A DNA stretch of 48,995 bases from Prochloraceae cyanobacterium (GTDB lineage: Bacteria; Cyanobacteriota; Cyanobacteriia; Cyanobacteriales; JASJDA01). A program made the position numbers and the translations under genes. Below, in pieces: positions 1 through 9,494 of the stretch. Within the stretch, counting starts at the first letter, position 1. Each line of letters opens with the position of its first letter. Below the pieces are notes generated by a model, which saw only the letters and a program-made list of their open reading frames with translations, did no database searches and had not been told where the DNA came from. The stretch spans positions 1 to 48,995 of the forward strand of contig JASJDA010000063.1 of the NCBI GenBank assembly GCA_030065755.1. The letters are read 5' to 3'.

Positions 1-35
1 CTGAAGTTGTAGAAAATTTTCAATGAGACTTTTGT

Positions 36-128
36 GAGGAGAGGGGGAGAGGGGGAGAAATAAACAGCAAACAGCCAACAGCAAACAGCCAACAGCAAAC
101 AGCCAACAGCAAACAACAAACAACAAAA
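36..128 (+). repeat. Composite repeat A: G-rich octamers plus AACAGC heptamers
   Basis: A purine-rich array with unit AGAGGGGG (36-58) is joined to a heptamer array of AACAGCA/AACAGCC units (62-118). It ends 2 nt before the ATG of the STAS gene, so it occupies the place of the ribosome-binding region. The same two-part element recurs near 3129, 24415, 25866 (inverted), 43289 and 46274. It resembles cyanobacterial STRR repeats. Confidence 0.85.
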
Positions 129-130
129 TT

Positions 131-463
131 ATGACTTTCAACGCAACTTCAGCAATAACCAATAATATAGCTCTAATTACCCTAGTTGGAGAATTAGATG
201 GTGCTACAGCATCGGTATTTAAAGCAGAAGTAGAAAAAGCAGCAGCGGCAGAGATTAAAAAACTCGTTCTCATCATGAGCAATTTAGAATATATGGCAAG
301 TGCTGGATTGCGAGTTTTAATCTTTGCCAAACAAAAAATGGGCGCAGGAGTAGATATTTATTTAGTTAGTCCTCAAGAAACTGTATTAGATACCATTGAA
401 AAAACAGGTTTTCACCACAGTGTCATTATTATGGACAAATACGATCCTCAACAATTTGCATGA
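131..463 (+). CDS. STAS-domain anti-sigma factor antagonist (SpoIIAA/RsbV-like)
   Basis: A 110-aa single-domain STAS protein. Family members bind an RsbW/SpoIIAB-type kinase and are switched off by phosphorylation of one serine. The conserved phospho-site loop is visible as MASAGLRVL with Ser57, and the N-terminal beta strand ITLVGELDG is typical. Length fits a stand-alone antagonist (about 100-115 aa). The genes at 1434 (SpoIIE-type phosphatase) and 3239 (RsbW-type ATPase) complete a partner-switching set. There is no Shine-Dalgarno sequence because a heptamer repeat array runs to 2 nt from the ATG. The target of the switch is not identifiable here. Confidence 0.9.
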   Translation: MTFNATSAITNNIALITLVGELDGATASVFKAEVEKAAAAEIKKLVLIMSNLEYMASAGLRVLIFAKQKMGAGVDIYLVSPQETVLDTIEKTGFHHSVIIMDKYDPQQFA

Positions 464-490
464 GTTAGATTCAAGCAAGTAAAAGCTGTA

Positions 491-512
491 TAGACGTTCT
501 AGAGAACGTCTA
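491..512. promoter_or_regulatory. Inverted repeat upstream of the PARG-like gene
   Basis: A perfect 10-bp inverted repeat, TAGACGTTCT and AGAACGTCTA with a 2-nt spacer, lies 8 nt before the GTG start at 521 and 28 nt after the STAS stop. On neither strand is the hairpin followed by a T run, so it does not look like a terminator. It could be an operator or a hairpin over the start region of the downstream gene. The function is inferred from position only. Confidence 0.5.
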
Positions 513-520
513 AAAAAATC

Positions 521-1372
521 GTGAACAGAAAACAAAGAGCAGAAATAGCTACAGAAACGCTTCAAATTATTAATAACGCACGCTATGAAAATCAGAAAGG
601 TGAGTCCATAAATATCGGCGATCGACTCTATTTAGCCAAGTCCCAAAGCAAGCATTATAAACCAGCAATGTTTGACCATATTTTCTTGGCTGTAGAACAA
701 ATAATTAATGCAAAAGACTCAAACAAAGAAACTCAATTTGAGATCGTCAATGAAACTACTTTGAGTGCGGCAAAAAGATTAATTGTATGGTCAGGAAAAG
801 AAGATACAGTTTGTTTAAATTTTGCTTCTGCTAAAAATCCAGGCGGAGGATTTATTAATGGTAGTAATGCTCAAGAAGAAAGTTTAGCTCGATCGTCAGG
901 TCTTTATCCTTGTATCAGTCAAATGCAGGAAATGTATCGAGCAAATAAATCTTTTGGGTCGAGTTTGTATACCGACAATATGATTTACTCGCCGAGAGTT
1001 CCAGTATTTCGCGACGATCGCGGCATCCTATTAGATTTTCCCTACTTGCTTTCTATTATCACTTCTCCTGCTGTCAATGCTGGTGCGGCAATATCGAAAG
1101 AAAAAATAAATCGAGAAATTATTGAAAATGTCATGTTAGAAAGAACTAAAAAAGTTCTTTCGTTGGCTGTTATTAACAACCATAAAAATATTATTTTGGG
1201 AGCTTGGGGATGCGGAGTTTTTCAAAACTCACCTAGAGCGATAGCTCGCATATTTCACAAACATTTAGTAGCAAGCTCTTCTTTTCACGGATGGTTTGAC
1301 AAAGTTGTTTTTGCTATTTTAGATACTTCCCAGAATAAGCATATAATCCAGCATTTTAGAGAAAAATTCTAG
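521..1372 (+). CDS. TIGR02452-type poly(ADP-ribose) glycohydrolase-like macrodomain protein
   Basis: A 283-aa protein of the microbial PARG family (TIGR02452). The diagnostic signature GGG-x(7)-QEE is present: GGG at residues 108-110 and QEE at 118-120, including the catalytic glutamate. The family is expected to remove ADP-ribose or poly(ADP-ribose) from targets. Start is GTG (521); no upstream in-frame alternative looks better. A 22-bp palindrome sits just upstream. The gene lies between the STAS antagonist and the SpoIIE-type phosphatase in the same direction, an unexpected partner for a partner-switching cluster. No ADP-ribosyltransferase gene is recognisable nearby. The fold assignment is solid; the role in the cluster is inference. 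Confidence 0.85.
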   Translation: MNRKQRAEIATETLQIINNARYENQKGESINIGDRLYLAKSQSKHYKPAMFDHIFLAVEQIINAKDSNKETQFEIVNETTLSAAKRLIVWSGKEDTVCLNFASAKNPGGGFINGSNAQEESLARSSGLYPCISQMQEMYRANKSFGSSLYTDNMIYSPRVPVFRDDRGILLDFPYLLSIITSPAVNAGAAISKEKINREIIENVMLERTKKVLSLAVINNHKNIILGAWGCGVFQNSPRAIARIFHKHLVASSSFHGWFDKVVFAILDTSQNKHIIQHFREKF

Positions 1373-1433
1373 TTTTTTTGTTTGTGTAAAAAAAAAATAC
1401 TACCTAATTCATCGTCTATTGGGATTAAAAACA

Positions 1434-3128
1434 ATGTCATATCTATATACAACTTTTCAAAAAATACCCAAAAAAATACCTAAAGGTCGTTTGTCGCGAC
1501 GCTTAGTTTTCGTAGTTTTTACGTGTATTGTTGTCATAGAAGCATTGGTGTTAATTCCTTCTGTTTTAAGACGAAAAAGAGAATTTTATATGCAAATAAA
1601 AGAAGTGTCAGAAGGACAAGTAGTATTGACAAAAAAAATTGCTGGAGGGGAGATGATAAATTGTACTTCCATCAGCACCCCAAAAGATTGCGATCTCCAA
1701 TTACTAGAAAATTTTAAAATATTAATAGATGTTATGCCAACTCCTTTAATCGGAAAATTAGAGCATAGAATTACAGGAGGTGCATTATACAAATCTGACG
1801 GACAACTCATAGGAAACTTTGGAGAAGTTCCCAAACTTTCATTTACAGATATAGAGCAAAAGAAGATAGTTGAACTGATTTCTGCTTCTAATTTCGATGC
1901 TGGTTGGACATCGAAGCAAATGGGAGATAAATATGTCCTAGTTTTACGCCACGATACCTCTACAGTCCCTCAAGAATTACAAGCTTTTATATGGCGAATT
2001 GCTGGTTTAGTTTTAATTATCTCACTTTTTGTTACCGGAGGAGTATGGATCTCGCTAGATCCAATAGTAGTGACCCCAATTTTAAAATTGAGAAAAGACT
2101 TGATTAATGCAGGGGAAGCAATCAGCAAAGACAAAAAGCCGCGTAAATTTTACTCTGCTTCTATTCAACGTCAGGATGAATTAGGAGACGTAATTAATGC
2201 TTTCGAGCGCATGTTTCAGCAGATAACAGATGCTATTGTCGCTCGCAAAAAAGCAGAATTAGCCCTACAAAAAAGTCTAGCTACAGTTCAAGCTTACTCT
2301 GATGCTCTTGACAAAGAATTAGAAAAAGGTAGAGAAATTCAAAGGAATTTTCTCCCCACCGAACTCACACAAAAACCTAATTTGGAGGTTGCAGCTTTTT
2401 TTAAACCAGCTCGTCAAGTAGCAGGAGATTTTTACGATACATTTGAACTTCCTTGCGGTTCTGTAGGTTTAGTTATTGCTGACGTATGCGATAAAGGAGT
2501 AGGTGCAGCACTATTTATGGCACTTTTTCGCAGTTTAATTCGCATCTTTGCTTCCGAAAACCCATTTAGAGGAGATCCGTCGAGTATTTTAGAAGCAAAT
2601 TTGCCAGTTGGAGATGGTTGGATAGGAACCTCACAAACAACTAACTTAGTTCATCTCAATGCTTTACAAGCGGTCTGTCAGACAAATAATTACGTCGCTC
2701 AATATCACGGCGATATGGGAATGTTTGCCACTCTGTTTTTTGGAGTGTTAGAACCAGAAACGGGACTGCTGACCTATATTAATGGGGGACACGAACCACT
2801 TTTTATCCTCAATCGATCGGGAGGCGTTAGAGAGTCTCTTAACTCTACTGGGCCAGCAGTAGGAATGTTACCCGATATGAAGTTTAAAATCAAGCAAACC
2901 TACTTGCAACGTGGGGAAGTACTTTTGGGCTACACAGATGGAGTCCCAGAAGCACGTACAGCGGATGGCAAGTTTTTTACTGCAGAAAAATTACTGTCGA
3001 TGTTGGAATTTCCTATTACTTCTGCCGAAAGTTTGCTCAAAAAAATCGCTACCAATGTAATTATGCATACTGGAGAAGCAGAACAGTTTGACGACATTAC
3101 CCTCTTAGCTGTGCGACGCTTATTTTAG
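1434..3128 (+). CDS. Membrane HAMP-SpoIIE/RsbU-type PP2C phosphatase
   Basis: A serine phosphatase of the SpoIIE/RsbU class that would dephosphorylate the STAS antagonist at 131. Taking the ATG at 1434 gives 564 aa; a TTG at 1419 adds only five residues. Order: cytoplasmic tail, TM helix near residues 24-45, an extracytoplasmic sensor region of about 135 aa, a second TM near 182-206, a HAMP linker, a short coiled coil, then the PP2C domain from about 315. Metal-binding motifs are GDFYDTF, IADVCDKG and the terminal DDITLL. The sensor region resembles no domain I can name. The signal perceived outside the membrane is unknown. Confidence 0.9.
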   Translation: MSYLYTTFQKIPKKIPKGRLSRRLVFVVFTCIVVIEALVLIPSVLRRKREFYMQIKEVSEGQVVLTKKIAGGEMINCTSISTPKDCDLQLLENFKILIDVMPTPLIGKLEHRITGGALYKSDGQLIGNFGEVPKLSFTDIEQKKIVELISASNFDAGWTSKQMGDKYVLVLRHDTSTVPQELQAFIWRIAGLVLIISLFVTGGVWISLDPIVVTPILKLRKDLINAGEAISKDKKPRKFYSASIQRQDELGDVINAFERMFQQITDAIVARKKAELALQKSLATVQAYSDALDKELEKGREIQRNFLPTELTQKPNLEVAAFFKPARQVAGDFYDTFELPCGSVGLVIADVCDKGVGAALFMALFRSLIRIFASENPFRGDPSSILEANLPVGDGWIGTSQTTNLVHLNALQAVCQTNNYVAQYHGDMGMFATLFFGVLEPETGLLTYINGGHEPLFILNRSGGVRESLNSTGPAVGMLPDMKFKIKQTYLQRGEVLLGYTDGVPEARTADGKFFTAEKLLSMLEFPITSAESLLKKIATNVIMHTGEAEQFDDITLLAVRRLF

Positions 3129-3224
3129 AGAGAGAGAGGGGGAGAGGGGGAGAGGGGGAGACTGGGAGACTGGGAGAATAACAAACAGCTAACAGCTAAC
3201 AGCCAACAGCCAACAGCAAACAAC
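3129..3224 (+). repeat. Composite repeat B
   Basis: G-rich octamers (3129-3177, AGAGGGGG units then ACTGGGAG) are followed by AACAGCT/AACAGCC heptamers (3184-3218). The element fills most of the gap between the phosphatase and the RsbW-like gene and ends 14 nt before the ATG at 3239. Its four or more G runs on the sense strand could form a G-quadruplex in the transcript. Confidence 0.85.
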
Positions 3225-3238
3225 ATTTTGACATAATT

Positions 3239-3712
3239 ATGGAGCCTTTAACTGTTTCGGGAACCTTAGATTCTTTAAGTGCGATCGCTAACTACGTTAT
3301 TAATGCGGCAAATGAAGCTGGTTTAGATAAAAAAACTACCTATAAACTGCGGCTAGCAGTAGATGAAATCGCTACTAATATTATTATTCACGGCTATGAA
3401 GAAGCAGGCTGTACTGGAACGATCGACGTACTTGCAAAGCTAGACTCCCAAAGATTATCTATTTCTCTCGAAGATACTGGTGCTATCTTTGACCCCACTC
3501 AACGATCGACCCCAGATCATTTAAATTTATCTTTAGAAAAGCGTCCGCTAGGTGGTTTGGGTGTTTATTTAGCAATTCAATCGGTCGATCGCTTTATCTA
3601 CGAACGAATTGGCGATCGCAACCAAACTACTTTTATCGTTTATCGCTCTCCTTCTAATACAAAAGAAGCCACAGTCACGGATATTAAGTTAGGAGAGGGA
3701 GTCGAGAAATAA
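3239..3712 (+). CDS. RsbW/SpoIIAB-like anti-sigma regulatory ATPase (HATPase_c_2)
   Basis: A 157-aa GHKL-fold kinase of the anti-sigma class. The N box is LAVDEIATNIIIHGY, the G1 box EDTGAIFDP and the G2 box PLGGLGVYL. Such proteins bind a partner such as a sigma factor and phosphorylate the serine of a STAS antagonist. Together with the genes at 131 and 1434 it forms the three-part switch. Many cyanobacterial homologues control targets other than sigma factors, and no target is adjacent. It ends 3 nt before the methyltransferase, so the two are probably cotranscribed. Confidence 0.9.
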   Translation: MEPLTVSGTLDSLSAIANYVINAANEAGLDKKTTYKLRLAVDEIATNIIIHGYEEAGCTGTIDVLAKLDSQRLSISLEDTGAIFDPTQRSTPDHLNLSLEKRPLGGLGVYLAIQSVDRFIYERIGDRNQTTFIVYRSPSNTKEATVTDIKLGEGVEK

Positions 3713-3715
3713 AAA

Positions 3716-4453
3716 ATGAAAGATAATTTTTCAAGACAAGCAAAAGATTATGCCAAGTTTCGACCTACTTACCCAACTAATCTCATACAATCTTTAATTT
3801 CCCTCACTAATAAGCAAGATAATGCTTGGGATTGTGGAACGGGAAACGGTCAAATAGCAACAATTTTATCTGAGTATTTTGTTAAAGTATACGCAACAGA
3901 TATCAGTAAAAATCAGATTAAAAATGCACCCAAAAAATCGAATATTATCTATAAATTAGAATCTGCTGAAACCTCATCATTGCCAGATACATCTGTGGAT
4001 CTCATCGTAGTCGCCCAAGCTATCCATTGGTTTGATTTTGACAAGTTCTATTCTCAAGTCAAAAGAGTTCTTGCAGATGAAGGCACGATCGCTGTATTAG
4101 GCTACGGTTTATTAACTATTAATCCAGATTTAGATAAAGTTATTCGGCATTTTTACACTGAGATTGTAGGTAATTATTGGGATGAAGAAAGAAAGTATGT
4201 AGACGAACAATATAAAACCATACCTTTTCCTTTTAAAGAAATACAATTACCCCCATTTAAAATTAAATATCAATGGAAATTTGACCAACTGATTGGTTAT
4301 ATTAATACTTGGTCAGCCGTCCAGCATTACATTAGAAATAATAATGAAAATCCCACTAGGTCAATCGCGCGAGAATTAGAAAAAAATTGGGGCGAAAAAG
4401 ATAGAGTTGAAGTAACTTTTAATCTTTTAACAAGAGTTGGCAAATTATCCTGA
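3716..4453 (+). CDS. Class I SAM-dependent methyltransferase
   Basis: A 245-aa protein with SAM-binding motif I at residues 38-46 (WDCGTGNGQ) and a post-motif VVAQAIHWFDFDKF typical of Methyltransf_11 proteins in the trans-aconitate methyltransferase-like group. The substrate cannot be read from the sequence. It starts 3 nt after the RsbW-like stop, which suggests translational coupling and membership of the same operon. Confidence 0.85.
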   Translation: MKDNFSRQAKDYAKFRPTYPTNLIQSLISLTNKQDNAWDCGTGNGQIATILSEYFVKVYATDISKNQIKNAPKKSNIIYKLESAETSSLPDTSVDLIVVAQAIHWFDFDKFYSQVKRVLADEGTIAVLGYGLLTINPDLDKVIRHFYTEIVGNYWDEERKYVDEQYKTIPFPFKEIQLPPFKIKYQWKFDQLIGYINTWSAVQHYIRNNNENPTRSIARELEKNWGEKDRVEVTFNLLTRVGKLS

Positions 4454-4620
4454 AGCGCGATCGCTTATATATTAAGAGGCCAGAAAATTCAATTTGCATA
4501 ATATTAATCTTTTAGCAAATAGTGCTGCAGTACTATTTCGTGGCGATCGCCACTATCGATCTTTCATAATTAATATTGCTATACTTAAAAAAATATTAAG
4601 AAATATATAACAAAAATACT
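4454..4620. other. Intergenic region with palindromes, including an extended HIP1 site
   Basis: The gap after the methyltransferase holds GCGCGATCGC near 4457, a hairpin with 7-bp arms AAATAGT/ACTATTT (4517-4538), and a 14-bp perfect palindrome centred on HIP1 (GTGGCGATCGCCAC, 4540-4553). No clear terminator T run follows. HIP1 sites are a genome-wide cyanobacterial feature. Confidence 0.5.
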
Positions 4621-4731
4621 ATGAGCCTCGATCTAGTTCTCAGATTTACATTAGTAGGAATTTTAACGGCGATGAATGGAGGAGTTTTGATCCTCATTTT
4701 ATCAGAGTGGACCCTCAAAGGTTTTCAGTGA
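4621..4731 (+). CDS. Small single-span membrane protein (36 aa)
   Basis: A short ORF starting MSLDLVLRFTL and ending EWTLKGFQ, with one hydrophobic segment at about residues 5-28. Size and composition resemble the small subunits of thylakoid complexes (photosystem, cytochrome b6f or NDH-1 subunits of 30-45 aa), but it matches none that I recognise with certainty. There is no strong Shine-Dalgarno sequence; an AT-rich stretch lies upstream. It stands alone between a methyltransferase and pgm. Confidence 0.5.
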   Translation: MSLDLVLRFTLVGILTAMNGGVLILILSEWTLKGFQ

Positions 4732-6594
<1,863 letters not shown>

Positions 6595-6899
6595 TTAATT
6601 AGTTTATTTGACCTCAGAGGGAACAGGGAACGGGCAACAGGCAATAAGGGGACTGGGGGACTGGGAGATTAAGTTTTCTGTTTGTTAACTCATTTTTATT
6701 ATGTTTCCCTATCTCCCTATCTCCCCATCTCCCCCATCATACTTTTTCATACTTTTTTTTCACAACTTAATACTAAGCTTCTATTATTTCTATACGTTTT
6801 CATACTTTTTTTTCATACTTTTCCTAACTTTTTATATTATAAACAAACTCAATTTATAGCTAGGATAATAATAGCAGAACACCCTAGGATTAAACAGAG
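6595..6899. repeat. Degenerate composite repeat and CATACTTTTT array
   Basis: The gap between pgm and the next gene holds a degenerate G-rich stretch (6640-6670), an opposed C-rich stretch with CCCTATCT units (6706-6735), and repeated CATACTTTTT-type words at 6738-6764 and 6801-6833. The last array lies about 70-160 nt before the small gene at 6900. A similar array precedes the small gene at 35131. Confidence 0.6.
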
Positions 6900-7070
6900 A
6901 TGAAATTCCAATGGCAAAACTTATTACTTAAAGCTGTTGTTTGGTTAAGTGCTGAAGTTATCTTAAATCTGATAGGACTTGACGACATGGCTGATTACGG
7001 CGAATTTGTTTTAGAACACAAACCAGTTAGTATCAAAGTGTCAATGTACTATCAAATGGAACCTCTTTAA
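6900..7070 (+). CDS. Conserved short cyanobacterial protein of unknown function (56 aa)
   Basis: A 56-aa ORF beginning MKFQWQNLLLKAVVWLSAEV, with a hydrophobic helix at residues 7-27 followed by LDDMADYGEFVLEH. From memory, short proteins with the pattern WL.AE...N..G.DD.ADY.EF occur widely in cyanobacteria without a known function. The start ATG follows GATTAAACAGAG with no strong Shine-Dalgarno sequence. The acidic DDMADYGE part suggests a small membrane-associated protein. Confidence 0.65.
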   Translation: MKFQWQNLLLKAVVWLSAEVILNLIGLDDMADYGEFVLEHKPVSIKVSMYYQMEPL

Positions 7071-7182
7071 AAAGATTCAGTCCATTGATTGCAAATTATT
7101 TTTGTTAATTTCATTATTAGGAGACAAAATCAGTGTTTGGAACTTTTGCGTTATTATTTCTAGCTTTATTTAGATAAAATAT

Positions 7183-7434
7183 CTAATAAATAAAGACGAT
7201 TGCGTCTAAAAATAATAAAATAATTAAAAGAAAACCATTAATAATAAAATCCCGTCTGTGTTCTGCTAACTTTGTCTGTAATAATTTTCCTCCATGACGA
7301 AAAATATATTTTTGCATCCAAACAGGAAATCGATCGTAGTAAGGTTTATATTGGAGTAAACTACCCACAAACTGAAAAAATCCATACAGGGTAACTCCTA
7401 AGATAACGAAGCGATAAATGTAATAAAAATTCAT
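7183..7434 (-). CDS. Small two-helix membrane protein
   Basis: An 83-aa protein with a hydrophobic segment at residues 5-25 and another at 64-83, joined by a basic loop (KPYYDRFPVWMQKYIFRHGG). I do not recognise the family. Its start overlaps the stop of the DUF1232 gene by 4 nt (ATGA), so the two are translationally coupled and probably act together at a membrane. A short AT-rich inverted repeat (7170-7186) covers its stop codon. Confidence 0.65.
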   Translation of the reverse strand: MNFYYIYRFVILGVTLYGFFQFVGSLLQYKPYYDRFPVWMQKYIFRHGGKLLQTKLAEHRRDFIINGFLLIILLFLDAIVFIY

Positions 7435-8117
7435 GCCATTTGATTGAGAAAAAACTTAACTGCAATAGTAATCGTAGCTGTTAAAATGCTACCAATTAAA
7501 GTTATTCTGACAATTTTATTGTATTTTTCCACCTGAATATCAGCCAATTGAGAGGCAACTTCTACGCCTTTATTAGCCGACTTTTCTACATAGTTACCTA
7601 ATTCATAAGCCAAACTGGAAACAACAGCAACAATCAAAGCCACGTCGTCAGCCAATCCAACCCCAGGAATTATATCGGGAATGGCATCTAGAGGAGAGAT
7701 AAGATAAACCAGAGTCCCGATCGCTAAAGCTTTTGAAGCCCAAGCAGTTTGAGGATCTCGAATCATTTTTAGGAGTGCTTGAACCTGATTCCAAACTTTC
7801 TTAACCGCTCCGCGATTCATTTTAGGGATTTTTTCATTAATTTGTTGGATATTTTCTGGTTTTGCTGCGAGAACAAAACGACGAAAAATAGCTTGAATTT
7901 TTTTGCCATAGCCTGCTTGTAATTTGTCGTTAATTTGTTCGATATTTGCCTCAATTTTTTGTTTTTCTGCTGGAGAGGTATTAAATTTTTGTCTGAGTTT
8001 GGCGATGTAATTTTTGAATTTTAAACGAAGCGAACCCTCTGTTTTCTTTGTGGTTGCGGAGTTAGAAGAGATTTCTTTTGGTTTGAAAGTGCGTTGGAGT
8101 ATTGCTTTAATGCCCAT
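7431..8117 (-). CDS. DUF1232 (YkvA-like) membrane protein
   Basis: A 228-aa protein with a charged, helical N-terminal part (residues 1-120) and a YkvA/DUF1232 core at about 128-165. The core is recognised by ALAIGTLVYLISPLDAIPD followed by LADDVALI. A C-terminal hydrophobic segment (about 205-225) could anchor it. DUF1232 proteins are membrane-associated and have no established biochemical activity. The gene is upstream of and overlapping the 83-aa membrane protein gene. Confidence 0.85.
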   Translation of the reverse strand: MGIKAILQRTFKPKEISSNSATTKKTEGSLRLKFKNYIAKLRQKFNTSPAEKQKIEANIEQINDKLQAGYGKKIQAIFRRFVLAAKPENIQQINEKIPKMNRGAVKKVWNQVQALLKMIRDPQTAWASKALAIGTLVYLISPLDAIPDIIPGVGLADDVALIVAVVSSLAYELGNYVEKSANKGVEVASQLADIQVEKYNKIVRITLIGSILTATITIAVKFFLNQMA

Positions 8118-8514
8118 AGTTGCGATCGAATTTTGAACTCTATTTAGATCTTAAGTGTCATTTCTAATTCAAGAGTAGATAAATTCCATTTTGCGTGCTA
8201 TTGTACATTCATCACTTGATAGGTCTACAAGGTAATGACTTGGGCTAAAGATTCGAGTGATACAGGAAAGAGGGAAGTAGCCTGCACCGAACCCGACCCT
8301 GCTTGGCTAAAACTGTAAACCAAGATCCAATAGTGCAAAAATTAAATATTATTTGAACCCACGGGGCTGGGGGGATCGCCTATCGCCTTGATGTCAGACT
8401 TGCATAGAGCTTGCTTTATGCAAGCAGTTAATTGGGTAGGAAGCGTACATCATAATCAATGATATTGATGTAAGTAGTTCACTATTATGCCATTTAAATT
8501 ATTCTTGCAGACGG
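8118..8514. other. Intergenic region with alternative hairpins and an AT palindrome
   Basis: This 397-nt gap between divergent genes carries two mutually exclusive hairpins: CTTGCATA/TATGCAAG (8399-8424) and GCTTGC/GCAAGC (8409-8425). A 15-nt palindrome ATCAATGATATTGAT lies at 8455-8469, 45 nt before the methyltransferase start. No tRNA or known riboswitch is recognised. Most of the region (8118-8390) shows nothing I can name. Confidence 0.4.
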
Positions 8515-9468
8515 ATGAGTGAAAAGCTAAAACCTGACTGGGCTGGTGAAGAATTGCTGTCGAGATTTGTTAATCTATTAATCGAGACTAAGCCCATATA
8601 CAAGGTCATGAAGCACCAAGCGAGGCAGGTACTCATAAAAACAGCAGAAAAAAAAGGGGTTCCTTGGCGGAAAAACTACCAGGAGCTAGAAACATCGGGA
8701 ATAGAAGATTTACTACCGAACTTTACTAATCCTAGCGTAGTCTACCCAGATTATTATCAAGTACCTTTCCACGCATACGATCGAGGAAACCTTTGTTGGG
8801 AAGCTGCTTTTGACGCTCCTTCTGCTACTCTAGCAATAGCTTTGAGAGTTTGGCCCAAAGAAAAACTGAGTCCCAAAGCAGCCCGCGATCGACTCAGAAA
8901 TACTTTTCACGAAGTTCTCGATCGCTACAGTCCTTCAACAGTCAAAGATGTTTTAGATGTTGGCTGCTCGATCGGAGACTCGACTCTAACTTTACATCGT
9001 TACTATTGTCAGAGACAAAACGCCAAAGTCCGCACTGTCGGTTTAGATTTATCTCCTTATATGCTGACAGTAGCTAAGAGTTTAGATAAAAATGAAGAGA
9101 TATCGGAGTGGGTTCACGGGAAAGGAGAAGAGACAGATTTCCCAGACAATTCCTTTGATGTAGTTACCCTTCAGTATTTATTACACGAACTGCCGCGCCA
9201 AGCAACCAAAGATATTTTCCGCGAAGCATTGCGCATTCTCCGACCTGGAGGTTGCTTAGCAGTAGTAGATATGAATCCTGCGTCTAAAGTGATTCAAAAA
9301 TTGCCCCCTGCTTTGTTTGTCTTGCTCAAAAGCACGGAACCGTGGAGCGACGATTTCTACACTTTTAATGTAGAAGCTGCCATGGAGGAAATAGGTTTCG
9401 AGTATAAAACCACTGTAGCAAGCGATCCTCGCCATCGCACCATTATTGGCATTAAACCAAGATCGTAA
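8515..9468 (+). CDS. Class I SAM-dependent methyltransferase, cyanobacterial/plastid type
   Basis: A 317-aa protein with an N-terminal extension of about 140 aa (containing YPDYYQVPFHAYDRGNLCWE) and a Rossmann methyltransferase domain. Motif I is VLDVGCSIGD (residues 146-155), followed by VGLDLSPYML (motif II region), FDVVTLQYLLHELP and LRPGGCLAVVDMNP. The long N-terminal extension is, from memory, also found in plant chloroplast homologues. The substrate is not evident. The ATG at 8515 follows ATTCTTGCAGACGG without a clear Shine-Dalgarno sequence. Confidence 0.85.
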   Translation: MSEKLKPDWAGEELLSRFVNLLIETKPIYKVMKHQARQVLIKTAEKKGVPWRKNYQELETSGIEDLLPNFTNPSVVYPDYYQVPFHAYDRGNLCWEAAFDAPSATLAIALRVWPKEKLSPKAARDRLRNTFHEVLDRYSPSTVKDVLDVGCSIGDSTLTLHRYYCQRQNAKVRTVGLDLSPYMLTVAKSLDKNEEISEWVHGKGEETDFPDNSFDVVTLQYLLHELPRQATKDIFREALRILRPGGCLAVVDMNPASKVIQKLPPALFVLLKSTEPWSDDFYTFNVEAAMEEIGFEYKTTVASDPRHRTIIGIKPRS

Positions 9469-9494
9469 TACAATAAAGGTTTATACTAAAGAGA

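Noticed and set aside
36-128. Tandem repeats considered as a CRISPR array.
   Set aside because: Units are 7-8 nt and contiguous with no unique spacers; no cas genes are present.
6682-6903. 73-codon plus-strand frame rich in Phe/Leu/Ser/Pro.
   Set aside because: It is made of CCCTATCT and CATACTTTTT repeats; composition is that of the repeat, and it ends over the start of the real gene at 6900.
7133-7177. 14-codon GTG frame with AGGAG upstream (MFGTFALLFLALFR).
   Set aside because: Too short to distinguish from chance, although the Shine-Dalgarno sequence is good.
8200-8400. Possible tRNA or 6S RNA in the gap before 8515.
   Set aside because: GATTCGAG resembles a T-loop, but no acceptor stem or cloverleaf can be drawn, and no 6S closing stem was found.
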